Source: Pseudomethylobacillus aquaticus (GTDB lineage: Bacteria > Pseudomonadota > Gammaproteobacteria > Burkholderiales > Methylophilaceae). Taken from it: 64,000 nt of DNA. The DNA is taken from assembly GCF_003730115.1 (NCBI RefSeq), contig NZ_RJVP01000007.1:62001-126000 (forward strand), read 5' to 3'. The position numbers were made by a program, and so were the translations under genes. This document shows positions 8,695 to 19,899 of this stretch, piece by piece (positions within the stretch are counted from its first letter, which is position 1; every line of letters begins with the position of its first letter). The notes below the pieces were generated by a model. The model was given only the letters and a program-made list of their open reading frames with translations. It was not told where the DNA came from and did not search any database.

Positions 8695-11600
8695 TGGTTC
8701 ATCCCCGCGTCTGCGGGGAACACGGTCACGTGCCTGGTCAATCGGGCGGATGGTGGGGTTCATCCCCGCGTCTGCGGGGAACACTGCAGCGCGTTGAGTA
8801 TCGGGCGCAGGGCGTACGGTTCATCCCCGCGTCTGCGGGGAACACTCCTTGCGCTGTTATGGCCCTTGATGAGGCTGCGGTTCATCCCCGCGTCTGCGGA
8901 GAACACCCCACCAAACATTGCGTTTTCAAACGAGTAGGCGGTTCATCCCCGCGTCTGCGGGGAACACTCGCCCTTGTACTTGGCCAGAATCGCGTTAGCC
9001 GGTTCATCCCCGCGTCTGCGGGGAACACAATGGCAACGTCTACATCACTAATACCCTGACCGGTTCATCCCCGCGTCTGCGGGGAACACCTTGGCGCGCT
9101 GGGTCATGTCGTAGAACTCGCCGGTTTATCCCCGCGTCTGCGGGGAACACCTCGATGTCGATGCGCGCGTGCCGGTCTTCGTCGGTTCATCCCCGCGTCT
9201 GCGGGGAACACGTACGTTGGCGGACTGGATCTTGATACAAGCACGGTTCATCCCCGCGTCTGCGGGGAACACATCAAGGTTCTGATTGCGTTCCTGGTTG
9301 CGTTCGGTTCATCCCCGCGTCTGCGGGGAACACTGCGTTGTGGTACTCCTGGCTCATGATGCTGACGGTTCATCCCCGCGTCTGCGGGGAACACTCTGAC
9401 AGCCCCACCCAATTTAGCGTTATCGCCGGTTCATCCCCGCGTCTGCGGGGAACACGTTTAACGTTTCTTCCGTGAGGCTCAGCCAGTCGGTTCATCCCCG
9501 CGTCTGCGGGGAACACTGTAACGCAGCCGCTGCTGGATATGCCGACACCGGTTCATCCCCGCGTCTGCGGGGAACACCAACCATTCGACAAAAAAGCGGG
9601 TTTCCCCGCCGGTTCATCCCCGCGTCTGCGGGGAACACAGCCCATCCAAGATTTGTCGGTTGGCAGCGGCCGGTTCATCCCCGCGTCTGCGGGGAACACA
9701 GAGAAGCTGGTGTCAATCACAGCCCCGTTGTCGGTTCATCCCCGCGTCTGCGGGGAACACATGTGTTTTGGAAGTGCTCGTTGAATCTCACCCGGTTCAT
9801 CCCCGCGTCTGCGGGGAACACAGCAGGCCATCATTGGCCGGGTCGATACTAGGCGGTTCATCCCCGCGTCTGCGGGGAACACCTTGATGCGGCTCTCAAT
9901 CGCCGCCTTGTCATCGGTTCATCCCCGCGTCTGCGGGGAACACCCCATCCAGTACCTGCAAGAGTGGCTGCCAGGCGGTTCATCCCCGCGTCTGCGGGGA
10001 ACACTTTGAGCACCTGCCGCGCATTGGTTTTTAGATCGGTTCATCCCCGCGTCTGCGGGGAACACTGAGGCACCGGACGTATTTTGCGGTGGAACACCGG
10101 TTCATCCCCGCGTCTGCGGGGAACACGTCACTTCGAGTTCGGTTAAGTCGGTGTAGACCGGTTCATCCCCGCGTCTGCGGGGAACACTCACTTGCTCGAC
10201 AGCAAAAATAGCCAGGTCCTGGTTCATCCCCGCGTCTGCGGGGAACACATGACAGTTAACAAGATAAAGGTAACGACAACCGGTTCATCCCCGCGTCTGC
10301 GGGGAACACAACCTCGCTAATGATGATAGTGATATGGTGTCCGGTTCATCCCCGCGTCTGCGGGGAACACCTGTCAGATTTCGATATCTCTTTTTTCCAC
10401 GGCGGTTCATCCCCGCGTCTGCGGGGAACACGCGGATCTGTTCTGGTGGTTGGCCGGTTTCTTCGGTTCATCCCCGCGTCTGCGGGGAACACTTCAATTG
10501 CCAAAAAGTCTGAAGTTATTGCACCGGTTCATCCCCGCGTCTGCGGGGAACACTCATAAACACGGCCATCAGCATCACGCACCCGCCGGTTCATCCCCGC
10601 GTCTGCGGGGAACACTCAATCACGTCAAGCTGCAACGGGCACATATGCGGTTCATCCCCGCGTCTGCGGGGAACACGGGCGCTGGCGGCGACAGAGCCCC
10701 ACCTTTTACGGTTCATCCCCGCGTCTGCGGGGAACACTACACATGGAATTTATGGAAAAGGCTTGACTCCCGGTTCATCCCCGCGTCTGCGGGGAACACT
10801 AAAAAAGCCCGCACCAGAAAACCTGGGCGGGCGGTTCATCCCCGCGTCTGCGGGGAACACAGGGGGTGGCCGATGATCAGCATCGTTAAAGCCGGTTCAT
10901 CCCCGCGTCTGCGGGGAACACGCGCTCGGAGTGATCGTCAGCCGTGTGTAGCGCGGTTCATCCCCGCGTCTGCGGGGAACACCTCTGCAATGAATACCTG
11001 ATCGTATGGTGCTGCGGTTCATCCCCGCGTCTGCGGGGAACACCCAGATGGCAATCCTATCGAGCAGAAAAAAAGCGGTTCATCCCCGCGTCTGCGGGGA
11101 ACACTGCACTGCCCTAGCGGATGATTTCAATATTCACGGTTCATCCCCGCGTCTGCGGGGAACACGCGCCGATGAGGTACGGGAACTCTGGCAGTGCCGG
11201 TTCATCCCCGCGTCTGCGGGGAACACGTGAATTGACCCTAGTCCGGGAATCGGATTATCGGTTCATCCCCGCGTCTGCGGGGAACACTACTGTAAAAGAG
11301 CACGCGGAATACAAGGGCGCGGTTCATCCCCGCGTCTGCGGGGAACACTGCGCATAGTACCCGTGTCAATCATAGGATTGCGGTTCATCCCCGCGTCTGC
11401 GGGGAACACGTTTCTTCCGCGACTCTTCGCTGACCGGCGGCCGGTTCATCCCCGCGTCTGCGGGGAACACCAAATGGCAGAATTGCTGGCGGCCATTATC
11501 GGCGGTTCATCCCCGCGTCTGCGGGGAACACAATGATTGTGAGGATTGGATGACTGACTGGAACGGTTCATCCCCGCGTCTGCGGGGAACACAATCGCCC

Positions 11601-13971
11601 TATTTGCGGTTTGGTTAGACCATCCGGTTCATCCCCGCGTCTGCGGGGAACACTCGGCAATCGGCAGCGTCGCCACTAGCGCTGGCGGTTCATCCCCGCG
11701 TCTGCGGGGAACACCACTACCAGCGCGCCAGGCGGAAATCCGTTTTCGGTTCATCCCCGCGTCTGCGGGGAACACGATTGATGACGGTGCGATTCATTTC
11801 ACACCGCCGGTTCATCCCCGCGTCTGCGGGGAACACTGGAATGGCACAGTACCAGGCTGGTGCATGGACGGTTCATCCCCGCGTCTGCGGGGAACACAAT
11901 CGCCCTATTTGTCGTTTCATTAACCCATCCGGTTCATCCCCGCGTCTGCGGGGAACACACGTCAGAGTCTATAATCATCCGGTCGCCAGGCGGTTCATCC
12001 CCGCGTCTGCGGGGAACACCGGGTGATCGCCAGCTGATTTTTGTTCGGTCTCGGTTCATCCCCGCGTCTGCGGGGAACACGCTGATTGCTCATAGCCTGC
12101 GCGTAGCTCAATCGGTTCATCCCCGCGTCTGCGGGGAACACACCCAGGCGAAGAAGTCGCGCTCAGCGTGAGGCGGTTCATCCCCGCGTCTGCGGGGAAC
12201 ACCGTCCCGACCATTTCGAACCCGCGCCCAGTGCCGGTTCATCCCCGCGTCTGCGGGGAACACACGTTTGCCGCCATCAGCAGGTTTAGTCCTGCCGGTT
12301 CATCCCCGCGTCTGCGGGGAACACTTGCTGTGGGCAATGTCATCAATGCCGATTCTCGGTTCATCCCCGCGTCTGCGGGGAACACCGCTCAATGCGCTCG
12401 CGATCTTCCTGCGACAGCGGTTCATCCCCGCGTCTGCGGGGAACACTCTGGATCTGTGCCGGGCTCGTACTCGTGGCACGGTTCATCCCCGCGTCTGCGG
12501 GGAACACAGCCTTGTTTTGAGCCTCTACAATGACAAGGGCGGTTCATCCCCGCGTCTGCGGGGAACACCAGCGCGATGCGCTTGCGGACGCCTCATATCG
12601 CGGTTCATCCCCGCGTCTGCGGGGAACACAGCTCGCGGACGTGGTGGACTAGCGGTATTTTCGGTTCATCCCCGCGTCTGCGGGGAACACACCAGTCTCC
12701 CTAGAAAGTCGGACAATTTAGGCGGTTCATCCCCGCGTCTGCGGGGAACACTTGTTTGTATTTCATACTTCCTCCAGAAAATCCGGTTCATCCCCGCGTC
12801 TGCGGGGAACACTCAGCAGCAGCATCAGACTCTGCCAGATCGCGCGGTTCATCCCCGCGTCTGCGGGGAACACAAAACGAGCAACGTTTCTCAACTTCCT
12901 CTAGGCGGTTCATCCCCGCGTCTGCGGGGAACACCCCGACTTCTTGGAAGCCATCTACGGCGACCACGGTTCATCCCCGCGTCTGCGGGGAACACATGGC
13001 TTCCAAGAAGTCGGGCAACGTGGACTGCGGTTCATCCCCGCGTCTGCGGGGAACACTCTTTGTATAAATCCCCTGTGCTAGTAACGGACGGTTCATCCCC
13101 GCGTCTGCGGGGAACACGATGGCGGGTGACAACCTGATAAAGCTCGCGGCGGTTCATCCCCGCGTCTGCGGGGAACACGCCGCCTCAATATCAGCGTCCA
13201 TCTGCTCAATCGGTTCATCCCCGCGTCTGCGGGGAACACATCGACGACGTGCCAGTGATGCCAGAATCAATCGGTTCATCCCCGCGTCTGCGGGGAACAC
13301 GCCATCGCGCGGTAACCGGCATCGCTGAAGGCCGGTTCATCCCCGCGTCTGCGGGGAACACGTCATTGGCAGCGCGAAGGTGCGGGGCGTTAGCGGTTCA
13401 TCCCCGCGTCTGCGGGGAACACTACTTGTCCACGATGTAGGCGGCGGTGCGCGTCGGTTCATCCCCGCGTCTGCGGGGAACACTCTGTCGTCCAGCCGGT
13501 GAAGCCCTGCCACCACGGTTCATCCCCGCGTCTGCGGGGAACACCAGGACTGCGCCCGGCGCGCCAGCACCACCGGCGGTTCATCCCCGCGTCTGCGGGG
13601 AACACGGCGGGCAGATCGTCCACCGCGAGAACAAGACCGGTTCATCCCCGCGTCTGCGGGGAACACGCCGTGCCAGTGGTGGTTCGCCTCCAGGGCGGCG
13701 GTTCATCCCCGCGTCTGCGGGGAACACCCTGGCTGCGCCTAAAAACAACGGCATGAAGCCGGTTCATCCCCGCGTCTGCGGGGAACACTAGGATGACAGC
13801 GCCATCGCGCCGAATATTAGCGGTTCATCCCCGCGTCTGCGGGGAACACCGGCCCCTGGACCATCACGTCATACAGTCCGCCGGTTCATCCCCGCGTCTG
13901 CGGGGAACACATCGCCTGCACCCGCGCCCGCGAGAAAACCGACGGTTCATCCCCGCGTCTGCGGGGAACAC
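8695..13971 (-). CRISPR. type I-E CRISPR array, 87 repeats and 86 spacers
   Basis: The 29-nt repeat reads, in crRNA orientation, GTGTTCCCCGCAGAC then GCGGGGATGAACCG, with a 6-bp stem around an AGAC loop and an 8-nt ATGAACCG handle. Units recur every 61 bp from 8695 to 13943; two spacers are 33 nt (units starting 10525 and 10709) and all others 32 nt. The handle lies on the minus strand, so transcription runs from the cas2 side toward 8695. Repeats are nearly identical; variants occur at 8695, 8756 and 10220 (first base) and at 8878 and 9122 (internal), mostly at the leader-distal end. All long ORFs across it are repeat artefacts. Confidence 0.99.
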
Positions 13972-15229
<1,258 letters not shown>

Positions 15230-15267
15230 TTTCCACCTATCTAATTCTGTTGACAGTGATCGCTTTC

Positions 15268-15297
15268 ATGTCATTAGCTATCAAAGGCTAATGACAT
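15268..15297. promoter_or_regulatory. perfect 11-bp inverted repeat between cas6e and cas1
   Basis: ATGTCATTAGC at 15268-15278 and its exact complement at 15287-15297, with an 8-nt loop. It begins at the cas6e stop codon and lies ahead of the cas1 ribosome site. No T-tract follows on the minus strand, so it is unlikely to be a strong terminator. It could be an operator or an RNA hairpin that sets the relative expression of interference and adaptation genes. Confidence 0.65.
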
Positions 15298-15923
15298 TAT
15301 TCGATGCGACGTACTAGGAAAAGACCACAGCCAAAAGCTTTTGCAGTGCCAATCCCATTTTCCAGCAATCGTGTCAGCCCCTTTGGATTGTCTACCCTGA
15401 TCACGCCTTCAAAAGTACATGTCACCAGCTTGCCAATATGCTTACCTTTGCGAAAATATAGCGGTGGGTGTGGCAGGATGTTTACACTTTCCAGCATGGC
15501 TATAGTGCCTAATTTACGTACCAGCCAGTCACGTTGAGCGTCTTCCTTGATAAGAGGGACACGGCATTTTTCTGATTGTTTGCCAGGCTTAGTATCACGA
15601 TAGGTGTCTGTAATGGTTTTTACTGGATTAGCCGTAAGCACAAATGCCAATCGCTGCCCTGCAGTTGGGGCAGGCTGGATTTCACGACTGGCGAGCAATT
15701 GCAAACCGTCGTCTCGAACTGGAGCTTGGCGTGACTGCACGAGCAGTCGGGCCGGGCGACCTGTGCTTTGGTCTTCTATACGGAACAGGAACCCTTGCCG
15801 AGCCTCTTCACCATTGCTACGAGTTTCGCGCTCTTCACCGGGGAATAAGCGCCAGACTTGCCGGTGGATCTCGTAGGGGTTGCGCGCAGCCTCCCAAGGA
15901 ATTTCTACACGGCTTATGAACAT
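15297..15923 (-). CDS. cas6e: crRNA endonuclease Cas6e (CasE/Cse3)
   Basis: 208 residues with the I-E Cas6e pattern: an N-terminal MFISRVEI strand, NPYEIHRQVWRLFPG with the catalytic-region histidine, and a C-terminal GIGTAKAFGCGLFLVRRI glycine-rich loop. Cas6e cuts the repeat hairpin after its stem to release crRNAs with the 8-nt handle, and stays bound to the 3' hairpin in Cascade. Its start overlaps the cas5e stop by 10 bp. Confidence 0.97.
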   Translation of the reverse strand: MFISRVEIPWEAARNPYEIHRQVWRLFPGEERETRSNGEEARQGFLFRIEDQSTGRPARLLVQSRQAPVRDDGLQLLASREIQPAPTAGQRLAFVLTANPVKTITDTYRDTKPGKQSEKCRVPLIKEDAQRDWLVRKLGTIAMLESVNILPHPPLYFRKGKHIGKLVTCTFEGVIRVDNPKGLTRLLENGIGTAKAFGCGLFLVRRIE

Positions 15924-16588
15924 AGCACTCCCCTATGAAGATAGACAAGCCGTGTGCCAAACTGACGCTTGTTGCTGTGTAAAGGTACGTCACGCAGACG
16001 TAAGGCTTGCCCAGACTCCACACTGTCGCTATAAATCAATGCATCTTTAGCGCTGCTTGTCCGCAGTGCTAACACGCCGTCTGCCGCTTCGATTTCGCTA
16101 TCGAGTAGAGGCCGAGCAGGCGGGCAGGCACGTCGACCCAAAGTAGGGGTATACAGCGGGCGGCGCAATGCGTCAGCGACGACCTCCAGCGTCACTGTCG
16201 CGTTGGGCCTCGCACCGACAGCAACGGTGAAAGCAGCATCGAATAGATATTCGCGACGTGACACCACCGGGAATTTGTTCACCTTACCGTCAACTTTGCG
16301 CGCGTCCATCACAGTGTGAAAATCCGGCAGTTTCACCCCCGGTTTTTTAATGCGCCGGTTGTGTTCAGGGCGGTCGACAGCGATATCGACGCGCACACTG
16401 AATTCCACGCTGGCTGCTAGCGCCGCCTGCTCAGCGTGGTCGCTGCGCTCGATACCAAGGCACGCCGCAAGCAAACCTAACAGGCCACTGCGCGTGGGGT
16501 AGAGGTTGGAAGGTCGGAGGTCCTCAAAGGTGTGTGTGCCCCAGGCTTGCATTGGGCCATCCAGCCGCAAGATCAAAAAGCGCGGCAT
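15914..16588 (-). CDS. cas5e: Cascade subunit Cas5e (CasD)
   Basis: Start placed at the ATG at 16588, giving MPRFLILRLDGPMQAWGTHT, the conserved Cas5e N-terminus, and a 224-residue product. An in-frame upstream extension to 16696 is inside cas7e and is not credible. FPVVSRREYLFDAAFTVAVG is typical. Cas5e binds the 5' handle of the crRNA. It lies 4 bp after cas7e and overlaps cas6e, in the usual Cascade order. Confidence 0.97.
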   Translation of the reverse strand: MPRFLILRLDGPMQAWGTHTFEDLRPSNLYPTRSGLLGLLAACLGIERSDHAEQAALAASVEFSVRVDIAVDRPEHNRRIKKPGVKLPDFHTVMDARKVDGKVNKFPVVSRREYLFDAAFTVAVGARPNATVTLEVVADALRRPLYTPTLGRRACPPARPLLDSEIEAADGVLALRTSSAKDALIYSDSVESGQALRLRDVPLHSNKRQFGTRLVYLHRGVLCS

Positions 16589-16592
16589 GGTG

Positions 16593-17720
16593 TTAAGCCT
16601 GCCCGTCTTTGACAATCCAGTTTTCCAGATCGGCAAGCTTAGCAACGGTTTTCCCTTCGATCCCGCCTCCTGCTTGTAGAGAGAATGCTCGCACATGTTC
16701 GTCTAACCCATATGCCTCATTGATACGTGACCAATAGTCCGCCAACGCGGTGATTGAAGGCTTGAGAAAACCGCCGCTGCGGTCGCGCTTGATCGGCTCT
16801 TCAAACGCGTTAGCGAACGAAATCGGCTGATCGGCAAAGCTCGCCACGGCAAAGTCTGCGAGGTTATGCGCGGCGAACGATTGCTGCTTGGCCGACGGTA
16901 CGACAGTCGCCAGCAGGTGCAGTACATGACGGGCGATGCTTAACGCCTGCGTGCGCGACTCGGAGGTTTCATCGCTCTTCATGTTGGCGATCAGGCCCAG
17001 GTTCAACTGCAATTGTTTTAGGTTTAGGCTGGCGTAACGGTAAAACACACCAGAAGAAAACTGCTGGGTATCAAGGTGGCCAGCACCTGTTTCGCCCGCT
17101 TCAGTCGTCAGATCGTCCACAGCAGTGAACCAGTCGACGTCCTGCGGCTCGACCGCGTGGGTGGTGATGGCGTGGGCGATGGCCATAGCACCATCGACTG
17201 GTAGATTACTCATCAACCCACTGGTCGCCATACGACCAGAGAGGGCAATGTCCACCGCCTGAGCAATCGCTGAGCGGAAGGGCTTGGCGTCCTTCTCGAT
17301 CTGTTTTTCCAACTTCTTCAAATCCTGACCTTCCTCACCTAGCAGTTCGCAGAAATACGCGACCTCTTCAAGAGTCCATGGAGCAACTGCGTCGCCACCA
17401 ACTCCCTCGGCAATTCCCTCCTTGCCAGACATCCACTCCAGCGCCTGCGTCACACGCGCCGCGTCATAACGGTCTCTCAGCGCATCGGTGAAGCGAGCCT
17501 GTAGCCGGGTCAGGTCACGTGTGCGAACCGAAGGCTCGCCTAGATACGATTCGTAATAGTCGCTTGTGCGCATGGCACGCTTGAGTGACTGACTGGACAC
17601 CCGCACCCGGTTGACGCCGCCGAACACCGCCGTCTTCTGCATGTTCATGTCATCACGGTTCAGGCACGAAGGGCTATGAGAAATCAAGACGTGGAAATTG
17701 ATGAAATTTTTAGTAGCCAT
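16593..17720 (-). CDS. cas7e: Cascade backbone subunit Cas7e (CasC/Cse4)
   Basis: 375 residues, near the normal 363. Conserved pieces: NFHVLISHSPSCLNRDDMN at the N-terminus, TAVFGGVNRVRVSSQSLKRA, and HLDTQQFSSGVFYRYASL. Six copies form the spiral that holds the spacer part of the crRNA and flips out every sixth base. The start overlaps the cse2 stop by one base (TAATG). Confidence 0.98.
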   Translation of the reverse strand: MATKNFINFHVLISHSPSCLNRDDMNMQKTAVFGGVNRVRVSSQSLKRAMRTSDYYESYLGEPSVRTRDLTRLQARFTDALRDRYDAARVTQALEWMSGKEGIAEGVGGDAVAPWTLEEVAYFCELLGEEGQDLKKLEKQIEKDAKPFRSAIAQAVDIALSGRMATSGLMSNLPVDGAMAIAHAITTHAVEPQDVDWFTAVDDLTTEAGETGAGHLDTQQFSSGVFYRYASLNLKQLQLNLGLIANMKSDETSESRTQALSIARHVLHLLATVVPSAKQQSFAAHNLADFAVASFADQPISFANAFEEPIKRDRSGGFLKPSITALADYWSRINEAYGLDEHVRAFSLQAGGGIEGKTVAKLADLENWIVKDGQA

Positions 17721-18175
17721 TATTGATCTCCTTTGGCGGGGGTAAATTGGGCGAGGTAATATTCTTCGACGAGCTGGCGCTTGCTTAGTGGGTTCCAGAA
17801 CCAGAGTGTTTTTCCGAACTCCGTCCAGTTCACGGCAGGCTCTATATGCGTCAGCAAACGGCGCAGTTGAATCAGATCCAGCGGCGACTGCGCCCGCGCG
17901 ACCTGCAGCACACGCGCCTCGCTCACTTTGGCCTTGGCGAATTGCGCGCCCAGCGGCTTGGCCTTGGCGTCGTGCTTACAACACGGCAACAGAAACGCGA
18001 GCCGCAGGTGTCGGTCGTCCGGCTTCTGGCCGGGGAACAGGCGATACAGGGCGGGACACAACGCGACGGATTCCATATCCGGCAAACGGCGCAACTCGGC
18101 ACGCGTGCCGTTCGAAAACGCCTCGCTATCAAAGCGCGCCCGTAGCGCGACAAAATCCGGCAGTTCGGCACTCAT
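17720..18175 (-). CDS. cse2: Cascade small subunit Cse2 (CasB/Cas11e)
   Basis: 151 residues, helical and basic, with the Cse2 motifs RAELRRLPDMESVALCPALY, HLRLAFLLPCC and LIQLRRLLTHIEPAVNW. Two copies line the belly of Cascade and help hold the target strand and the displaced strand. The ATG overlaps the stop of cse1 (ATGA). Normal length. Confidence 0.97.
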   Translation of the reverse strand: MSAELPDFVALRARFDSEAFSNGTRAELRRLPDMESVALCPALYRLFPGQKPDDRHLRLAFLLPCCKHDAKAKPLGAQFAKAKVSEARVLQVARAQSPLDLIQLRRLLTHIEPAVNWTEFGKTLWFWNPLSKRQLVEEYYLAQFTPAKGDQ

Positions 18176-19692
18176 GCAGTTTCCTCCGTCAGTTTTTTCA
18201 GATCGATGTTGAGCGCGCGGCGCGACCAGGCAACCACTGGGATTAGCTCAGGTTTCAGGGTGTAGGGATCAGTCAGCTCTTCAAAAATGGCGCGGCAGTG
18301 CTCGGCAATCTGCTGCGCGTAGCGGCGGCGTGCTTCGCCCCATTCCGTGAACGTCGCGTCGCTAGAAAAGGTCTGGTGGATAAGGCTTTCTGTGCGCGCG
18401 TAGAACAGCTTCTCGGCGGTTTCATGCACAGCTGCCCCCAGGCCTTTCAAGCCCTTGTCCTTGTTTCCCTGCACGGCGAAATAGAGCTTGCCGCGCAGGG
18501 CTTTTTTGGCGTCCTTGCCGATATTGACGAGCTGGGACAGCCGCTGTTCTTTGCCCCAGCCTGGCGCGAGCCCAATCAATTCGTGACGGCGTTCAAGCAC
18601 TGCAGCCTGATTTGTGCGGTAGCCCCCGACGAGGAGGTTAAGCCTTTCGTCGATGCTTGTCTCGTCAAACTGGCTGACTGGGCTAGCGGGCGAAGAGCCC
18701 TCTTTAGCGTCCTTGTCGTTCACCCCGCGCGGGATGACGAACTCGCTCAACAGCGTCCAAGGCGGCGCAGTTGTGGTGAAACTGGCGAAGCGTTGTTCCA
18801 GCGCGCCCTTTTTCAGCGTCATGCTCATCGCGCCATGCGGATGCGGCCACACACCTTCGACCGTAAAGTTGAATTTCTCCTTGAGAAATCCACTGTAGCC
18901 TGCCGCGGCTTCACCGCCCAGCACGTCACAGGCACGGGATTGTGCAGCCTTAACCAACTCGACGTGCGCAGGCTGCCAGAACAAGCCTCGCATCAGGCCA
19001 ATCTGGTTCCAGTGAACCGTCGATTTCTCGATGACAGGAGCAACCCAGGTCGGGCGATCCTGTGCCGGGCCGGATACGTCGATCTGCCGTTTTTCCACGC
19101 GCGGGCGTGTCAGCACATTGCGCCAGACCATGCGACGTAAATCGCGGTCGAACACCAGCGTGGTGATCGGTGCGCCACCGCGCAGGCTGCCTTTGAAACC
19201 GCCGCCAAAGCTGGGGCAGTTACTCGCCTGATTGAACAAGGCAATCGCCGCGACCGACCCGCCGAGATGGCCGACTTCGCCCGCCTCGTTGAAAAATGCG
19301 TGGTTGTTGCCTTCTGGCAAACCGATCAGCATTTTCTGGATAGGTGTGATTTCCGCAGCCTTGACGCCGCGCGTTTGCATGAAAGGCTGGGTGGGGTGAT
19401 CGAGGTCGAACCAATCGAGAAAAGGCGCAATGCCCGCATCGAAATCAGCTTGCGGCAATGGCGCTGCGAGGCGACTACGGAAGACCGCGTCATCGTCCGG
19501 CAGAAAAATCACCTGCGTCATGCACACCAGCAATTGCAGACAGGCCAGCTCCAGATCGTCGCGCGGCAAGCTAATCTGCCAATGCTGGCCAGGCTCGCAG
19601 AGCAGATCGCGGTAGGTCAGTAGCCGGAATGCGCCTGCACCATCATTGGCACGCACAGGGATCCATGCTTCGTTATCTCCAAGCAAATTCAA
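18172..19692 (-). CDS. cas8e: Cascade large subunit Cas8e (CasA/Cse1)
   Basis: 506 residues beginning MNLLGDNEAWIPVRANDGAG and including FMQTRGVKAAEITPIQKMLIGLP and NWTEF-type downstream coupling to cse2. Cse1 recognises the PAM and recruits Cas3. The start is a TTG at 19692 that shares bases with the TGA of a 57-codon ORF; a GGGAGGAAAG ribosome site stands 4-6 bases before it. The unusual TTG and the overlap imply translational coupling to the upstream small ORF. Confidence 0.96.
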   Translation of the reverse strand: MNLLGDNEAWIPVRANDGAGAFRLLTYRDLLCEPGQHWQISLPRDDLELACLQLLVCMTQVIFLPDDDAVFRSRLAAPLPQADFDAGIAPFLDWFDLDHPTQPFMQTRGVKAAEITPIQKMLIGLPEGNNHAFFNEAGEVGHLGGSVAAIALFNQASNCPSFGGGFKGSLRGGAPITTLVFDRDLRRMVWRNVLTRPRVEKRQIDVSGPAQDRPTWVAPVIEKSTVHWNQIGLMRGLFWQPAHVELVKAAQSRACDVLGGEAAAGYSGFLKEKFNFTVEGVWPHPHGAMSMTLKKGALEQRFASFTTTAPPWTLLSEFVIPRGVNDKDAKEGSSPASPVSQFDETSIDERLNLLVGGYRTNQAAVLERRHELIGLAPGWGKEQRLSQLVNIGKDAKKALRGKLYFAVQGNKDKGLKGLGAAVHETAEKLFYARTESLIHQTFSSDATFTEWGEARRRYAQQIAEHCRAIFEELTDPYTLKPELIPVVAWSRRALNIDLKKLTEETA

Positions 19693-19862
19693 GGCTTTCC
19701 TCCCAATACCCAGATGGCGACAATTGCCACCATGCAGACCGCCAAGACAGCCACTACGGCTATGCCAGCAGACACCATCTCGTTGATTGTTTTAATCAAA
19801 TCCATCAACGCATTCAAAAAATCGACCATGCCGCATCCCATCAGGCTCAAGCGATGACTCAT
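19689..19862 (-). CDS. 57-residue single-helix membrane protein coupled to cas8e
   Basis: Frame from the ATG at 19862 (or 19865) to the TGA at 19689-19691, which overlaps the TTG start of cas8e. After a helical stretch (MVDFLNALMDLIKTINEMV) comes a long hydrophobic segment (AGIAVVAVLAVCMVAIVAIW, about residues 32-51) and a short GGKP tail. It would be the first gene of the Cascade operon. No such protein belongs to the canonical E. coli I-E set. Start site uncertain; no clear ribosome site upstream, but the overlap with cas8e and clean hydrophobic pattern favour a real gene. Confidence 0.6.
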   Translation of the reverse strand: MSHRLSLMGCGMVDFLNALMDLIKTINEMVSAGIAVVAVLAVCMVAIVAIWVLGGKP

Positions 19863-19899
19863 CATAGAGTGGTGGGTATATCATGTAAATAATTTGTGA

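Noticed and set aside
19629-19892. 87-codon plus-strand ORF across the cas8e start
   Set aside because: Antisense to the 57-codon membrane ORF and the cas8e start; translation is His/Gln/Ser-rich without features.
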